Counted from the first letter of the stretch, positions 33,567 through 42,596 are shown. The stretch: DNA of 64,000 nucleotides from Tenggerimyces flavus (GCF_016907715.1 NZ_JAFBCM010000001.1:4092001-4156000), one strand, 5' to 3'. Numbers and translations: made by a program. The notes: generated from the sequence alone by a model not told the origin.

Positions 33567-34360
33567 CCGCCGCCACCCGCTCGATGGCAGGCCGCCTACC
33601 GCTCCTGATCGCCCTGCGGATCCGCATGGAGGTGCTCGAGTGGTCCGGCAGCTGGTGGTTCCTGCTCACGTTGGTCGTCCAGGCGATCCTCGGCCCGCTG
33701 ATCGGCATGTTCGTCTGGTCGGCGGTCTATCCCGACGACCCCTATGTCGCGACCTACTACGTCGCGCTGTTGCTGGTCACCGTGATGACGGAGTCGTTCG
33801 AGCAGTTCACGTTCTCCGAGAAGGTGTACGACGGAACGATCAGCCACGACCTGCTGCGGCCGCAGCCAGTCGTCGTCAACGTGATCGGCACCAATCTCGC
33901 GATCCGTCTCTGGCTGATGATCATGGGGATTCCCCTTGCACTGTTGACAGGGCTCGCGTTCGGCGTCTCGTTGACCTGGACCGCTGTCCTGGCAGCGGTT
34001 CCGGTCTTCGTGCTGGCAGCGACGCTCAGCTTCTGCTGGATCTTCCTGCTTTCCCTCACCGCGTTCTGGACCGAACGCGTGCACGCGATCGTGGGCTTCG
34101 GCTGGGCGCTGAACACCTTGCTGGGCGGCACGATCGCACCATTGGCGTTCCTGCCGGGGCCGCTGCGCGAGGTCGGTCAGGTGCTCCCGTTCTACGGAAT
34201 GCTGGGTCTGCCGGCCGACGTCGCCGCGGGCCGCGTGCACGGCCTGGCCCCGCTGCTCACCGGCCTCGGCTACCAGGCCGCCTGGATCACGGTGTTCGTC
34301 GTCGCCGCCGTCCTCCTGTGGCGCGCCGGGGTCCGTCGCTACACGGTGGTGGGCGCATGA
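33563..34360 (+). CDS. ABC-2-type exporter, permease subunit 1
   Basis: The 265-residue membrane protein has six predicted helices (for example SWWFLLTLVVQAILGPLIGM and AVLAAVPVFVLAATLSFCWI). The charged EKVYDGTISHDLLRPQP loop is typical of ABC-2/DUF990 family permeases. It overlaps both neighbours by 4 nt (ATGA), indicating coupled translation with the ATPase and the second permease in an assumed heterodimer. Confidence 0.87.
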   Translation: MTAATRSMAGRLPLLIALRIRMEVLEWSGSWWFLLTLVVQAILGPLIGMFVWSAVYPDDPYVATYYVALLLVTVMTESFEQFTFSEKVYDGTISHDLLRPQPVVVNVIGTNLAIRLWLMIMGIPLALLTGLAFGVSLTWTAVLAAVPVFVLAATLSFCWIFLLSLTAFWTERVHAIVGFGWALNTLLGGTIAPLAFLPGPLREVGQVLPFYGMLGLPADVAAGRVHGLAPLLTGLGYQAAWITVFVVAAVLLWRAGVRRYTVVGA

Positions 34361-35142
34361 AACTGCTCAGGCTCTTCGCCGCCGGGTTCAGCAGATCCGC
34401 GCAAGCCACGCTCACGTTCCGGATCAACCTGCTCTTCGACATCGTGCAGTCGGTCATCGGCCTTCTCGCCAGCCTCGCGACCGTGTTCGTGGTGTACGCG
34501 CGCACCGACTCGTTGGCCGGCTGGACCGAAGCCGAGGCCTACGTGCTGATCGGCACGTTCCAACTGCTCAGCAGTCTGAAGAGCACGTTCATCGACCCGA
34601 ACCTCTCCTGGTTTCCGGAGAACGGCATCCGCCAAGGCAAGCTCGACGCGTACCTGCTGCAACCCGCGCCCACGCTCTTCCTCGCCAGCCTGGCCAGGTC
34701 CACCCCACTGGCCCTCATCCGGTTCGTCCTCGGCACGGTCGTCATCGTCCTCGGAGTCAGCGGCCAGGGACGACTTCCCACGCCCGGCGCGATCCTGGCC
34801 TGGATCGTGACCCTCGCCGCCGCGCTCGCGGTCACCTGGGCGATGGGCGTCCTCCTCGCCTGCCTCGCGTTCTGGGCGCCTCGTCTCCAGCTCGACGTCT
34901 TCTACGGCTCCGCATGGGAGCTCGGCCGCTATCCCACCGACATCTACCGCCGGCCCCTGCGCTTCGTCCTCACCTACGTGTTCCCGCTCGCCCTCATCGC
35001 CACCGTCCCCACCACCACGCTCCTCGGCGGACCACGCCTCGTGCTCCTGGTGCCCTGCGTGATCGGGGCCGCGATCGCCTGCTGCCTCGCCGTCGGGTGC
35101 TGGCGCCTCGGCCTCCGCCGCTACACCGGGGCGACGTCCTGA
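34357..35142 (+). CDS. ABC-2-type exporter, permease subunit 2 (DUF990-like)
   Basis: The 261-residue protein has six predicted membrane helices and the loop FPENGIRQGKLDAYLLQPAP, equivalent to the LLRPQP loop of subunit 1 and typical of ABC-2 permeases of the DUF990 type. It ends the exporter operon. The MFS gene begins 35 bp downstream in the same direction and could be read through, but its function need not be linked. Confidence 0.87.
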   Translation: MKLLRLFAAGFSRSAQATLTFRINLLFDIVQSVIGLLASLATVFVVYARTDSLAGWTEAEAYVLIGTFQLLSSLKSTFIDPNLSWFPENGIRQGKLDAYLLQPAPTLFLASLARSTPLALIRFVLGTVVIVLGVSGQGRLPTPGAILAWIVTLAAALAVTWAMGVLLACLAFWAPRLQLDVFYGSAWELGRYPTDIYRRPLRFVLTYVFPLALIATVPTTTLLGGPRLVLLVPCVIGAAIACCLAVGCWRLGLRRYTGATS

Positions 35143-35177
35143 CGTTTCGTCTCCAGCCGAAACTCTGGTCCGCGGCG

Positions 35178-36404
35178 ATGACGACCGTCAGGCTCTCCGT
35201 CGTGAGCACTTACGGCGATGTCTTCCGGCGGACCGAGTTCCGCAACCTCTGGATCAGCAGCGCGCTCGGCAACGCGGCGGCGACGATGACGAGCCTGACC
35301 CTCGCCACGCTGGTGCACGAGCAGACCGGTTCCGCGCTGCTGAGCGCGCTGATCATGTTCGGCCCGTTGCTCGCGCAGATGCTCGGCGCGACGACCTTGA
35401 TGTCCGCCGCCGACACCGCCAGCCCGCGGCCGATTCTGGTGTTGCTGGCCCTCGTCACGACCGCTTCGGCCGTGGTGCAAGCCGCGGTTGACATGCCGCC
35501 GATGATGCGGCTGCTGGTCACGCTCGCGGTCGCGTACTGCCTGTCGATCGGCGCGGGAGTTCGTTGGGGCTTGCTGAACGACGTGCTGCCGCACGAGGAC
35601 TTCGTGCTCGGACGTTCGGTGATGAACCTCTCCGTCGGCGCCATGCAGATCGTCGGCTTCGGCGTCGCCGGGATCCTGTTGCAGGTACTGCAGCCGACGC
35701 AGGTGTTCTGGCTCGCCGCCGTGCTGTCGTTCGCCGCCGTTCCCGTCCTGCGGTACGGCCTCTCCAAGCGGCCGCCGAGGCGCGCCGCCGCGACGAGCCT
35801 GCGCGAGACGTGGCGCGGCAACCGGAAGCTGCTCGCGCACCGCGACACCCGCCTGCTCGTCGTCGCGCTCTGCGTGCCGAACGGGCTGATCGTCGGTTGC
35901 GAGGCGCTGTTCGTTCCGTACGCCGGCGACGCCGCGGGCATCCTGTTCGCGACAGGTGCGGCCGGGATGATGTTCGGCGACCTCGCCGCCGGTCGGCTGC
36001 TCGGCCAGCGCAGGCGCAAGCGGTGGAACCCGGCGATGCGGATGCTGCTCGCGGTGCCGTTTCTCCCGTTCCTGTTGACACTTCCGGTCTGGCTGGCCGC
36101 CGCGCTGGTGGCGATCGGGAGCGTGGGGTACGCGGCATCCCTTGCGCAGCAGGAGGTTCTCGTGAGCGTGACGCCGCCAGAACTGCGCGGCCAGGTCCTG
36201 GGACTCGAGTCCGCGCTTCGGATGACGACGTTCGGTGTCTGCGCGGTCGTCGCCGGTGCGGCCGCGGACGTCGCGAACCCCGGCCTGATCATGACGATCT
36301 GCGCGGTCGCCTCCCTCACGGTGTCGATCGTGTTGCTCCGCCCGCTGTCCCGCGTCTTGGCCGTCGCGGAGCCGCGCCCGAAGGCGCTGGTCGAAACTGC
36401 TTAG
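35178..36404 (+). CDS. MFS transporter (probable drug efflux type)
   Basis: The 408-residue protein has about 12 hydrophobic segments and begins FRRTEFRNLWISSALGNAAA, as in MFS members of the MdfA/EntS-like actinobacterial group. A basic intracellular loop (GRLLGQRRRKRWN) lies after helix 8. No substrate is evident. The ATG at 35178 is chosen; the frame stays open upstream, but that part is antisense-like Arg/Pro/His-rich sequence over the exporter gene. Confidence 0.85.
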   Translation: MTTVRLSVVSTYGDVFRRTEFRNLWISSALGNAAATMTSLTLATLVHEQTGSALLSALIMFGPLLAQMLGATTLMSAADTASPRPILVLLALVTTASAVVQAAVDMPPMMRLLVTLAVAYCLSIGAGVRWGLLNDVLPHEDFVLGRSVMNLSVGAMQIVGFGVAGILLQVLQPTQVFWLAAVLSFAAVPVLRYGLSKRPPRRAAATSLRETWRGNRKLLAHRDTRLLVVALCVPNGLIVGCEALFVPYAGDAAGILFATGAAGMMFGDLAAGRLLGQRRRKRWNPAMRMLLAVPFLPFLLTLPVWLAAALVAIGSVGYAASLAQQEVLVSVTPPELRGQVLGLESALRMTTFGVCAVVAGAAADVANPGLIMTICAVASLTVSIVLLRPLSRVLAVAEPRPKALVETA

Positions 36405-36481
36405 GAAATTCTTTGAACCGGTTGGCGGGGTGGGTGCGTGTGCCTGGTGCCGAACGCCAGGAACCGAAGAGGAGAAGCACC

Positions 36482-37555
36482 ATGACACGTACTCGCATCG
36501 CCGCCGTTGTCGCCGCCGCCGTGAGCGTTGGCCTGCTCTCCGGTTGCGGCCTGAACCTTCCGAACGCTCTGTCCGCCCAGGGACAGCAGCCTCCGGCCGC
36601 GCAGGCCGCCCCCGCGGCGCCGGCCACAGGCACCAAGGTCGTGACCGCCGCGGTCGTCGGTCTGGGTGACGTGCTGGCCGACCAGAACGGGAGAACCCTG
36701 TACCTGTTCACTAACGACAAGCGGAACGCCGGGACCTCCGCGTGCGAGGGCGACTGCGCCGAGCAGTGGCCGCCGCTGCTGGTCGAGGGCGGGGTGCAGC
36801 TCGAAGGCGTCGACGACAAGCTGCTCGGAACCGCGAAGCGCGCCGACGGCAGCACCCAGGTCACGGTCGGTGGCTGGCCCGCGTACCGCTACAACCAGGA
36901 CAAGGCGCCGGGTGACGCCAAGGGCCACGGTGTCGGCGGAGTCTGGTTCGCGCTGGGCAAGGCCGGTGAGGCAATGGGCGAGCTGCCCGACCTCGAGGTG
37001 CCCGGCGAGCAGCAGGAGCAGCAGCCGGAAGAGCAGCCCGAGCAGGAGCAGCCCCAGCCCCAGCCCGAGCCGGAGCAAGAGCAGCCCGAGCAGGAGCAGC
37101 CCCAGGAGCAGGCTCGGCCCGAGCCGCCGACCGACACCCAGGTGAACGTCACGACGATCGACGGTCTCGGCAAGGTCCTTACCGACCAGGACGGCAGGAC
37201 GCTCTACCTGTTCACCAAGGACAAGAAGAACGCCGGAACGTCCGTCTGCGACGGCGACTGCGCGGAACTGTGGCCGGCGCTGCTGGCCGAGGGCGACGTC
37301 GAGCTCGACGGTGTGGACGAGAAGCTGCTGGGTACGGCCGAGCGGTCCGACGGCAGCAAGCAGGTCACGATCGGCGGCTGGCCGGTGTACCGCTACACCA
37401 AGGACAAGGCGCCCGGTGACGCGACCGGACACGGTGTCGGCGGAGTCTGGTTCACCATCGAGCCGAACGGCTGCAAGGTCAGCGAGAAGAAGAGCCCGAC
37501 CAACAACAGCAGCGACGACGAGTCGACCGACGGCAGCGGTGGGTACACGTACTGA
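36482..37555 (+). CDS. Lipoprotein with two Lipoprotein_15 (COG4315) domains joined by a Gln/Glu/Pro linker
   Basis: The 357-residue product has a lipoprotein signal (VSVGLLSGC, lipid Cys at about 22). It holds two copies of the secreted-repeat domain, about 55-155 and 225-330. Each contains GRTLYLFT.DK.NAGTS.C.G, then DCAE.WP, then GGWP.YRY..DKAPGDA.GHG and VGGVWF. The linker (about 165-220) is almost only Gln, Glu and Pro. Each domain keeps a Cys pair, probably a disulfide. The family is common on actinobacterial surfaces, of unknown role. An ECF sigma/anti-sigma pair follows 55 bp downstream and may control it. RBS GAGGAGA precedes the ATG. Confidence 0.87.
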   Translation: MTRTRIAAVVAAAVSVGLLSGCGLNLPNALSAQGQQPPAAQAAPAAPATGTKVVTAAVVGLGDVLADQNGRTLYLFTNDKRNAGTSACEGDCAEQWPPLLVEGGVQLEGVDDKLLGTAKRADGSTQVTVGGWPAYRYNQDKAPGDAKGHGVGGVWFALGKAGEAMGELPDLEVPGEQQEQQPEEQPEQEQPQPQPEPEQEQPEQEQPQEQARPEPPTDTQVNVTTIDGLGKVLTDQDGRTLYLFTKDKKNAGTSVCDGDCAELWPALLAEGDVELDGVDEKLLGTAERSDGSKQVTIGGWPVYRYTKDKAPGDATGHGVGGVWFTIEPNGCKVSEKKSPTNNSSDDESTDGSGGYTY

Positions 37556-37610
37556 GGCGTCGCTAGACTGCCGACGGTCCGGACCCATCTGTTGAAGGAG
37601 CCGACCCCCG

Positions 37611-38162
37611 ATGGCCTTCCTGAGCCGCAAGCGTGACGCGGCGGCCGACGAAGCGCTCATCAGGTCGCTCTACGAGGAGCACGGTCGAGCAGTGCTCGCG
37701 TACGCCACCCGCCTCACCGGCGATCGGGCAGCCGCCGAGGACGTCGTCCAGGAGACGCTCGTCCGGGCCTGGAAGCATCCCGAGTCGCTGACGAACGGCA
37801 AGGGTTCCGTACGCGGGTGGCTGCTGACCGTGGCCCGCAACATCATCACCGATCGCCACCGCCGGCGGGCGGCCCGCCCGCAGGAGGTGGAGGGTCACGA
37901 GAACGTCCCGGCGGTCGAAGCAGACCACGCCGACCAGGTGGTCGACCAGGTCGTCGTCGGAGACGCCCTCGAGAAGCTGTCACCAGAACATCGCGAAGTT
38001 CTCACCGAGATCTACTACCGCGGCGCCACCGTCACCGAGGCGGCCCAGGCGCTGGGCGTACCGCCAGGAACCGTGAAGTCCCGCACGTACTACGCCCTTC
38101 GGGTGCTCCGTGACAGAGCACTCGCGGGGCGTCCCGTCACCGCGGAGGAGGTGGCCAGATGA
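37611..38162 (+). CDS. ECF sigma factor (RskA-type partner)
   Basis: The 183-residue sigma factor has region 2 (LIRSLYEEHGRAVLAYATRL, then AEDVVQETLVRAWKHPE) and region 4 (EKLSPEHREVLTEIYYRGAT, VTEAAQALGVPPGTVKSRTY) and lacks region 3, as ECF factors do. It resembles the SigK/SigL group controlled by RskA/RslA membrane anti-sigmas. GAAGGAG precedes the ATG. It overlaps the anti-sigma gene by ATGA, so the two proteins are made in step. Confidence 0.93.
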   Translation: MAFLSRKRDAAADEALIRSLYEEHGRAVLAYATRLTGDRAAAEDVVQETLVRAWKHPESLTNGKGSVRGWLLTVARNIITDRHRRRAARPQEVEGHENVPAVEADHADQVVDQVVVGDALEKLSPEHREVLTEIYYRGATVTEAAQALGVPPGTVKSRTYYALRVLRDRALAGRPVTAEEVAR

Positions 38163-38860
38163 CTCAGCACGACCCAGAGGCGATCGGGGCATATGTCCTC
38201 GGAGCGCTCGATGCGGAGGACGTTCCCGCGCTGGAGCGGCACCTGGCGACCTGCCCGCAGTGCCAGGGCGAGTACGCGGCCATGCAGGAGGGACGGATGG
38301 CGCTGCACGAGCTGCCGCCGGAGGCGCTCCTCGACGGTCCGCCGGAGGGCGGCGACCTGCTGCTGCAGCGGACGCTGCGGACCGTTCGGACCGAACGCGG
38401 CGCGACCGTGAAGCGGCGGACGCTGGCCATCGCGCTCGCGGCCGCCGCGGTGGTGGTCATCGGCGTCGGGGGAGGCGCCGTGGTGGGACGGGTCACCGCG
38501 CCGGACAAGGTGATCACGCAGCCGGCACCGACACCGACACCGACACCGGTGCCGGGGACGAGGCAGGTCGAGGCCACCGACGCCGCGACGGGCGCGAGCA
38601 TGGACCTGACGGTCGTGCCCGCTGCCGGCTGGGTGCGCATCACCGCGGACGTCGCCGGCATCCCGCAGGGCGAACGGTGCCGGATCTACGTCGTCGCCCG
38701 CGACGGCAAGCGCGAGCTGGTGGGCAGCTGGCTCGTCTCCGAGACCGGCGCCGCCAAGGGCACCGTGCTCTCCGGCCAGGCGCTCATCGCGCCCGACCAG
38801 GTCGCCGGCGTCGAGGTCGAGAACTACTCGGGCCGGAAGTTCGTCCGCGCCAACATCTAG
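38159..38860 (+). CDS. RskA-type membrane anti-sigma factor with zinc-binding N-terminus
   Basis: The 233-residue protein begins with an anti-sigma domain whose zinc site HLATCPQC (His-x3-Cys-x2-Cys) is intact. It then has a membrane helix (LAIALAAAAVVVIGVGGGAV, about 91-110), a Pro/Thr linker and an exterior RskA-like domain. It should hold the preceding ECF sigma inactive until regulated proteolysis releases it. The G of the stop codon is the first base of a large palindrome that probably ends the transcript. Confidence 0.9.
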   Translation: MTQHDPEAIGAYVLGALDAEDVPALERHLATCPQCQGEYAAMQEGRMALHELPPEALLDGPPEGGDLLLQRTLRTVRTERGATVKRRTLAIALAAAAVVVIGVGGGAVVGRVTAPDKVITQPAPTPTPTPVPGTRQVEATDAATGASMDLTVVPAAGWVRITADVAGIPQGERCRIYVVARDGKRELVGSWLVSETGAAKGTVLSGQALIAPDQVAGVEVENYSGRKFVRANI

Positions 38861-38935
38861 TGATCATGAACGTGATCATGAAGGCGTACCCGTCGTATAC
38901 GACTAGTTTCCCTTCATGATCACGAACATGATCAC
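38860..38935. repeat. Palindromic element, family B copy 1 (likely bidirectional terminator)
   Basis: GTGATCATGAACGTGATCAT at 38860 begins a 25-base arm matched at 38911-38935 with two mismatches. The loop contains GTCGTATACGAC, itself a palindrome. It lies between the convergent anti-sigma and parC genes. A second copy with the same loop core is at 47663. Confidence 0.8.
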
Positions 38936-38964
38936 GGCCGGGTGGGTGGCGTGGAGCCGGTGGA

Positions 38965-41418
38965 TCAGGCGAGGTCGAGCGGGCCGGACACGGCCGCGAT
39001 CGGTTGGCTGGCGGGTACGCCGGAGCCGTCCCGCTTGCCAGTCGGCTCGGGCAGCTCCACCGCCGCGCCACTTGCCGCCGCGGCCTTGGCTGGCGCGGGG
39101 CCGGCCCAGGCGAGCTGCAGCAGGTCCTCGCCGCGCAGGAAGCGGTGGCACCGTACGCCACCGGTGGCGCGGCCCTTCGGCGGATACTCCGCGTACGGGG
39201 CCACCTTGACCGAGCCCGCGTCCGTCCCCGGCAGCGCCGAGTCCGACCCAGCGACGGTCACCACGACCCCGTCCCGTCCGCCGTCGACGGCACCGAAGAA
39301 CACCACGAGTGCCTTGCCAGTAAGGCGAATCCCCGCCATGCCGCCGGCCGTTCGACCCTGCGGCCGCACCGCCGACGCCGAGAACCGCAGCAGCTGCCCG
39401 TCGTTAGTGATGAACACGAGGTCTTCCTCGCCGGTCCGCAGCTCCGTCGCGCCGACCACCGTGTCGCCGTCCTTGAGCCCGATGATCTCCCACGAGTCGC
39501 GGTTGGACAGGTGGTCCGGCACGACCCGCTTCACCACGCCCTGCGCCGTGCCCACCGCGAGGCCGGGGGAGTCCGGCTCGAGGGTGGTGAGGCACAACGG
39601 ACGTTCGCCGCTCTCCAGCGACACGAACTCCGAGATCGGCGCGCCGCCCTGCAGGTTGGGCGCGTTCGCGGTCGGCGGCAACGCCGGCATGTCCAACACA
39701 CCAAGGCGAATCAGCCGACCCTGGCTGGTCACGACACCGACCTGACCGCGCGCGGTCCCGCGTACGGCCGACAGCACGACGTCGTGCTTCGCCCGCTCGC
39801 CCTCGACGCCCAACGGCTCCGCGTCGGTCGTCCGCGCCAGCAGCCCGGTCGACGACAGCAGCACCCAGCACGGGTCGTCCGCGACCTCGAGCGGCACCGC
39901 GCTCTTCACCACCTGGCCGGCGGACTCGAGCAGAATCGTCTTGCGGGGCGTGCCGTACGCCTTCGCCACGTCGGCGAGCTCGTCGGACACGATGCCCTTG
40001 AGAAGGTTCTCGTCGGCGAGGATGCCGCGCAGCTCGTCGATCGTCCGCTGCAGCTCGTCCTTCTCCTTCTCCAGCTCGATCCGGGAGAACTTCGTCAGCC
40101 GCCGCAGCTGCATGTCCAGGATGTACTGCGCCTGCACGTCGGACAGGTCGAAGACGCCCATCAGGCGTTCCTTCGCGATCGACGCGTCGTCGCTGGAACG
40201 GACGATCTGGATGACCTCGTCGATGTCGATGATCGCGATCAACAGGCCGTCGACGAGATGCAGCCGGTCGGAGGCCTTGGTGAGCCGGAACTCGGTCCGC
40301 CGCCGCACGACGTCGTACCGGTGCCCGAGATAGACCTCGAGCAGTTCCTTCAACCCGAGCGTCCGCGGCTGCCCGTCCACGAGAGCGACGTTGTTGATGT
40401 TGAACGACTCTTCCATTGGCGTGACCTTGAAGAGCTGTTCGAGCAATGCCTCAGGGTGGAAGCCGTTCTTGATCTCGATGACCAGTTGCATGCCGCGCTC
40501 GCGGTCGGTGAGGTCCTTGAGGTCGGCGATGCCCTGCAGCTTCTTGCTCTGGACGAGCGTCTTGATCCGTTCGATGACACGTTCCGGGCCGACGTTATAG
40601 GGCAGCTCGGTGACCACGATGCCCTTGCGACGTGGAGTGACCGCGTCGATCCGCGTGGTCGCGCGCATCTTGAACGCGCCCCGCCCGGTCTCGTACGCGT
40701 CGCGGATCCCGTCCAGCCCGACGATCTTGCCGCCGGTCGGCAGGTCGGGGCCGGGGATGAAGCGCATCAGGTCGTCGAGCGTCGCGTCCGGCCGCTTGAT
40801 CAGGTGCCGCAGGGCCTGCACGACCTCGATCAGGTTGTGCGGCGCCATGTTCGTGGCCATGCCGACCGCGATGCCCGCGGCGCCGTTCACCAGTAGGTTG
40901 GGGATCGCGGCCGGCAGGACGACCGGCTCGCTCTCCTTCGCGTCGTAGTTGGGCTTCCAGTCGACGGTGTTCTCTTCGAGGGAGCCGACCATCGCGAGTG
41001 CCGGCGGCGCCAGCCGGCACTCGGAGTACCGCATCGCGGCCGGGCCGTCGTCCGGCGATCCGAAGTTGCCGTGGCCGTCGATGTACGGAACGCGCATCAC
41101 CCAGTGCTGCACCATCCGCACCAGCGCGTCGTAGATCGCGCCGTCGCCGTGCGGGTGCAACTTACCCATGACCTCACCGACGACCCGCGCGCTCTTCACA
41201 TGCGCACGATCGGGGCGCAGCCCCATGTCGGACATCGTGTAGAGGATGCGCCGCTGGACCGGCTTGAGCCCGTCCCGCGCGTCCGGCAGCGCGCGGGCAT
41301 AGATCACCGAGTACGCGTACTCGAGGAAGCTCTTGCGCATCTCCTCGCCGACGTCGGTGTCGACGATCTGCTCCTCGAAGTCCTCGGGGAGCTCGGCGGT
41401 CTTGGTTCGGCGCGGCAT
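38965..41418 (-). CDS. parC: DNA topoisomerase IV subunit A (GyrA/ParC family)
   Basis: The 817-residue cleavage subunit pairs with ParE. The winged-helix domain has DARDGLKPVQRRILYTMSD; the catalytic Tyr131 is in AAMRYSECRLAPPAL. The quinolone-determining segment reads HPHGDGAIYDALVRM, with Gly93 at the place of the usual Ser83 (E. coli GyrA numbering) and Asp97 at the place of Asp87. The tower and coiled coil follow (LEKEKDELQRTIDELRGILA), then a beta-pinwheel C-terminal domain with degenerate blades (GTAQGVVKRV, TNDGQLLRFSAS). It is convergent with the anti-sigma gene. An ATG start is used. Confidence 0.93.
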   Translation of the reverse strand: MPRRTKTAELPEDFEEQIVDTDVGEEMRKSFLEYAYSVIYARALPDARDGLKPVQRRILYTMSDMGLRPDRAHVKSARVVGEVMGKLHPHGDGAIYDALVRMVQHWVMRVPYIDGHGNFGSPDDGPAAMRYSECRLAPPALAMVGSLEENTVDWKPNYDAKESEPVVLPAAIPNLLVNGAAGIAVGMATNMAPHNLIEVVQALRHLIKRPDATLDDLMRFIPGPDLPTGGKIVGLDGIRDAYETGRGAFKMRATTRIDAVTPRRKGIVVTELPYNVGPERVIERIKTLVQSKKLQGIADLKDLTDRERGMQLVIEIKNGFHPEALLEQLFKVTPMEESFNINNVALVDGQPRTLGLKELLEVYLGHRYDVVRRRTEFRLTKASDRLHLVDGLLIAIIDIDEVIQIVRSSDDASIAKERLMGVFDLSDVQAQYILDMQLRRLTKFSRIELEKEKDELQRTIDELRGILADENLLKGIVSDELADVAKAYGTPRKTILLESAGQVVKSAVPLEVADDPCWVLLSSTGLLARTTDAEPLGVEGERAKHDVVLSAVRGTARGQVGVVTSQGRLIRLGVLDMPALPPTANAPNLQGGAPISEFVSLESGERPLCLTTLEPDSPGLAVGTAQGVVKRVVPDHLSNRDSWEIIGLKDGDTVVGATELRTGEEDLVFITNDGQLLRFSASAVRPQGRTAGGMAGIRLTGKALVVFFGAVDGGRDGVVVTVAGSDSALPGTDAGSVKVAPYAEYPPKGRATGGVRCHRFLRGEDLLQLAWAGPAPAKAAAASGAAVELPEPTGKRDGSGVPASQPIAAVSGPLDLA

Positions 41419-41458
41419 CTGTAGTCCAACACTCCTTGCGGTCAGCGGCCTGCCTATT

Positions 41459-41480
41459 GTCCCCGGCCAGCGCCGGGGAC
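41459..41480. terminator. Hairpin between yidC paralogue and parC
   Basis: GTCCCCGGC (41459-41467) and GCCGGGGAC (41472-41480) form a perfect 9-bp stem with a 4-base loop, 26 bp past the yidC stop on the minus strand and upstream of parC. No T tract follows. Confidence 0.55.
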
Positions 41481-41506
41481 CACGGTACGAAACGCTGTGT
41501 CGTGGG

Positions 41507-42274
41507 TCATCGGGCGAGTACGGGTGCCCGATATGTCCCGAACACGTGCCGCTCGGCGACCGACCACGCGGTGGTCGTCAGCAGATAGAGCGCGGCGGCG
41601 AGCGGAACGAACGCGGCGGCCACGACCGTGCCGAACGGAGCCAGCCGGGACAACGTCCCCATCATGCCCTGCATGGACCGCGCCAGCTCCGGCGACACGT
41701 TGTCGGGCATCGCGGTCGGGGTGAGCGCCATGGCCTGCTTGGCCTGCTTCGACGACCACCACGCGACCGCCGCGAGTAGGACGAACAGCGCGCCGAACAC
41801 GAGCAGGTCGGGCGGCAGCAGTCCGGTCGCGAGGTCGGCGAGCCACCTGTCGCCGAGCGGGACGCCGAGCAGGGTGTGGGTGAGCAGCAGGTTGGCCTGC
41901 CCGTTCACGGTCGGGGTGAGGAAGAGCCGGTACATCACCATGAAGATCGGCGCCTGCGCGAGCAGGGGGAGGAAGCCGGCGAACTGCGAGGTCTGGTGGT
42001 GCTGGCGGAGGTCGTTCAGCTCCTTCTTCAGCCTCGCGGGGGAGCTCTTGAACTGCTTGCGGAGCTCGAGCTCTCTCGGTCGCATCGCCAGGCGAGCCTT
42101 GGTGGCGCGCGCCGCGCGGTAGCTGAGGGGGAGGAGGAGAAGTCGTACGGCAATCGTGACCAGCACGATCGCGCCGGCGGTCGAGGCGTCGCCGAGGATG
42201 GGGTGCAGCACATCGCCGACGGCCGCGACCACACGGGAGGCGACATCGACGGCAGGGTCGAGGAAGGTGAGCAC
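41507..42274 (-). CDS. yidC: YidC/Oxa1-family membrane insertase paralogue
   Basis: The 255-residue protein has the five-helix YidC core. GAIVLVTIAVRLLLLPLSYR carries the conserved groove Arg, a cytoplasmic coiled region follows (KKELNDLRQHHQTSQFAGFL), and LPLLAQAPIFMVMYRLFL is the next conserved segment. It inserts proteins into the cytoplasmic membrane. This copy is not near rpmH/rnpA, so it is likely the second actinobacterial YidC. The GTG start follows GAAAGG. It is next to a DUF6412 gene in the same direction, 38 bp apart, a pairing I recall from other actinobacteria. Confidence 0.87.
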   Translation of the reverse strand: MLTFLDPAVDVASRVVAAVGDVLHPILGDASTAGAIVLVTIAVRLLLLPLSYRAARATKARLAMRPRELELRKQFKSSPARLKKELNDLRQHHQTSQFAGFLPLLAQAPIFMVMYRLFLTPTVNGQANLLLTHTLLGVPLGDRWLADLATGLLPPDLLVFGALFVLLAAVAWWSSKQAKQAMALTPTAMPDNVSPELARSMQGMMGTLSRLAPFGTVVAAAFVPLAAALYLLTTTAWSVAERHVFGTYRAPVLAR

Positions 42275-42312
42275 GGTGGTGCCTTTCGAGAGCTGGGGTG
42301 GTCAGGGCTGCT

Positions 42313-42555
42313 TCAGAAGCAGGAACGCCCGGACGGTGCTCTCGGACGCGGCCTTCCGGCGGCGTCGGGATCGGTCTGCGGAACGAGCACGGTCGACTCG
42401 ATGTGGCGACGGTCGAGCGTGACGACTCGTTGGGTGCGGCTGACGACTACGGTGGCCCGCGCTGCGCCGCGGACGGCGCCGAGTACGAGCACGCCGACCA
42501 GGACCGCCGCCGAGAGGGCGAGCAGGCCGGTCGGAGTGGCCAACAGCTCGAGCAC
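42313..42555 (-). CDS. DUF6412-like small membrane protein
   Basis: The 80-residue product has one membrane helix (TGLLALSAAVLVGVLVLGAV) and the C-terminal signature PQTDPDAAGRPRPRAPS, which marks the DUF6412 family found beside YidC-like insertases. A role in insertion is a guess from context. It starts at GTG, 61 bp from the divergent lacI gene, so the LacI operator at 42580 may also affect it. Confidence 0.7.
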   Translation of the reverse strand: MLELLATPTGLLALSAAVLVGVLVLGAVRGAARATVVVSRTQRVVTLDRRHIESTVLVPQTDPDAAGRPRPRAPSGRSCF

Positions 42556-42579
42556 GACGCCAGCATAGCCCGGTCCCGT

Positions 42580-42596
42580 AGTCTATTCGTGTAGAC
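42580..42596. promoter_or_regulatory. LacI operator upstream of lacI (matches the ABC operon operator)
   Basis: AGTCTATTCGTGTAGAC lies 20 bp before the lacI start. Its first 16 bases match 15 of 16 with the reverse complement of 47873-47888. The centre is CG, as in LacI operators. Confidence 0.7.

Noticed and set aside
39004-40896. 630-codon frame antisense to parC
   Set aside because: parC is unmistakable on the other strand; this frame has no recognisable motif.
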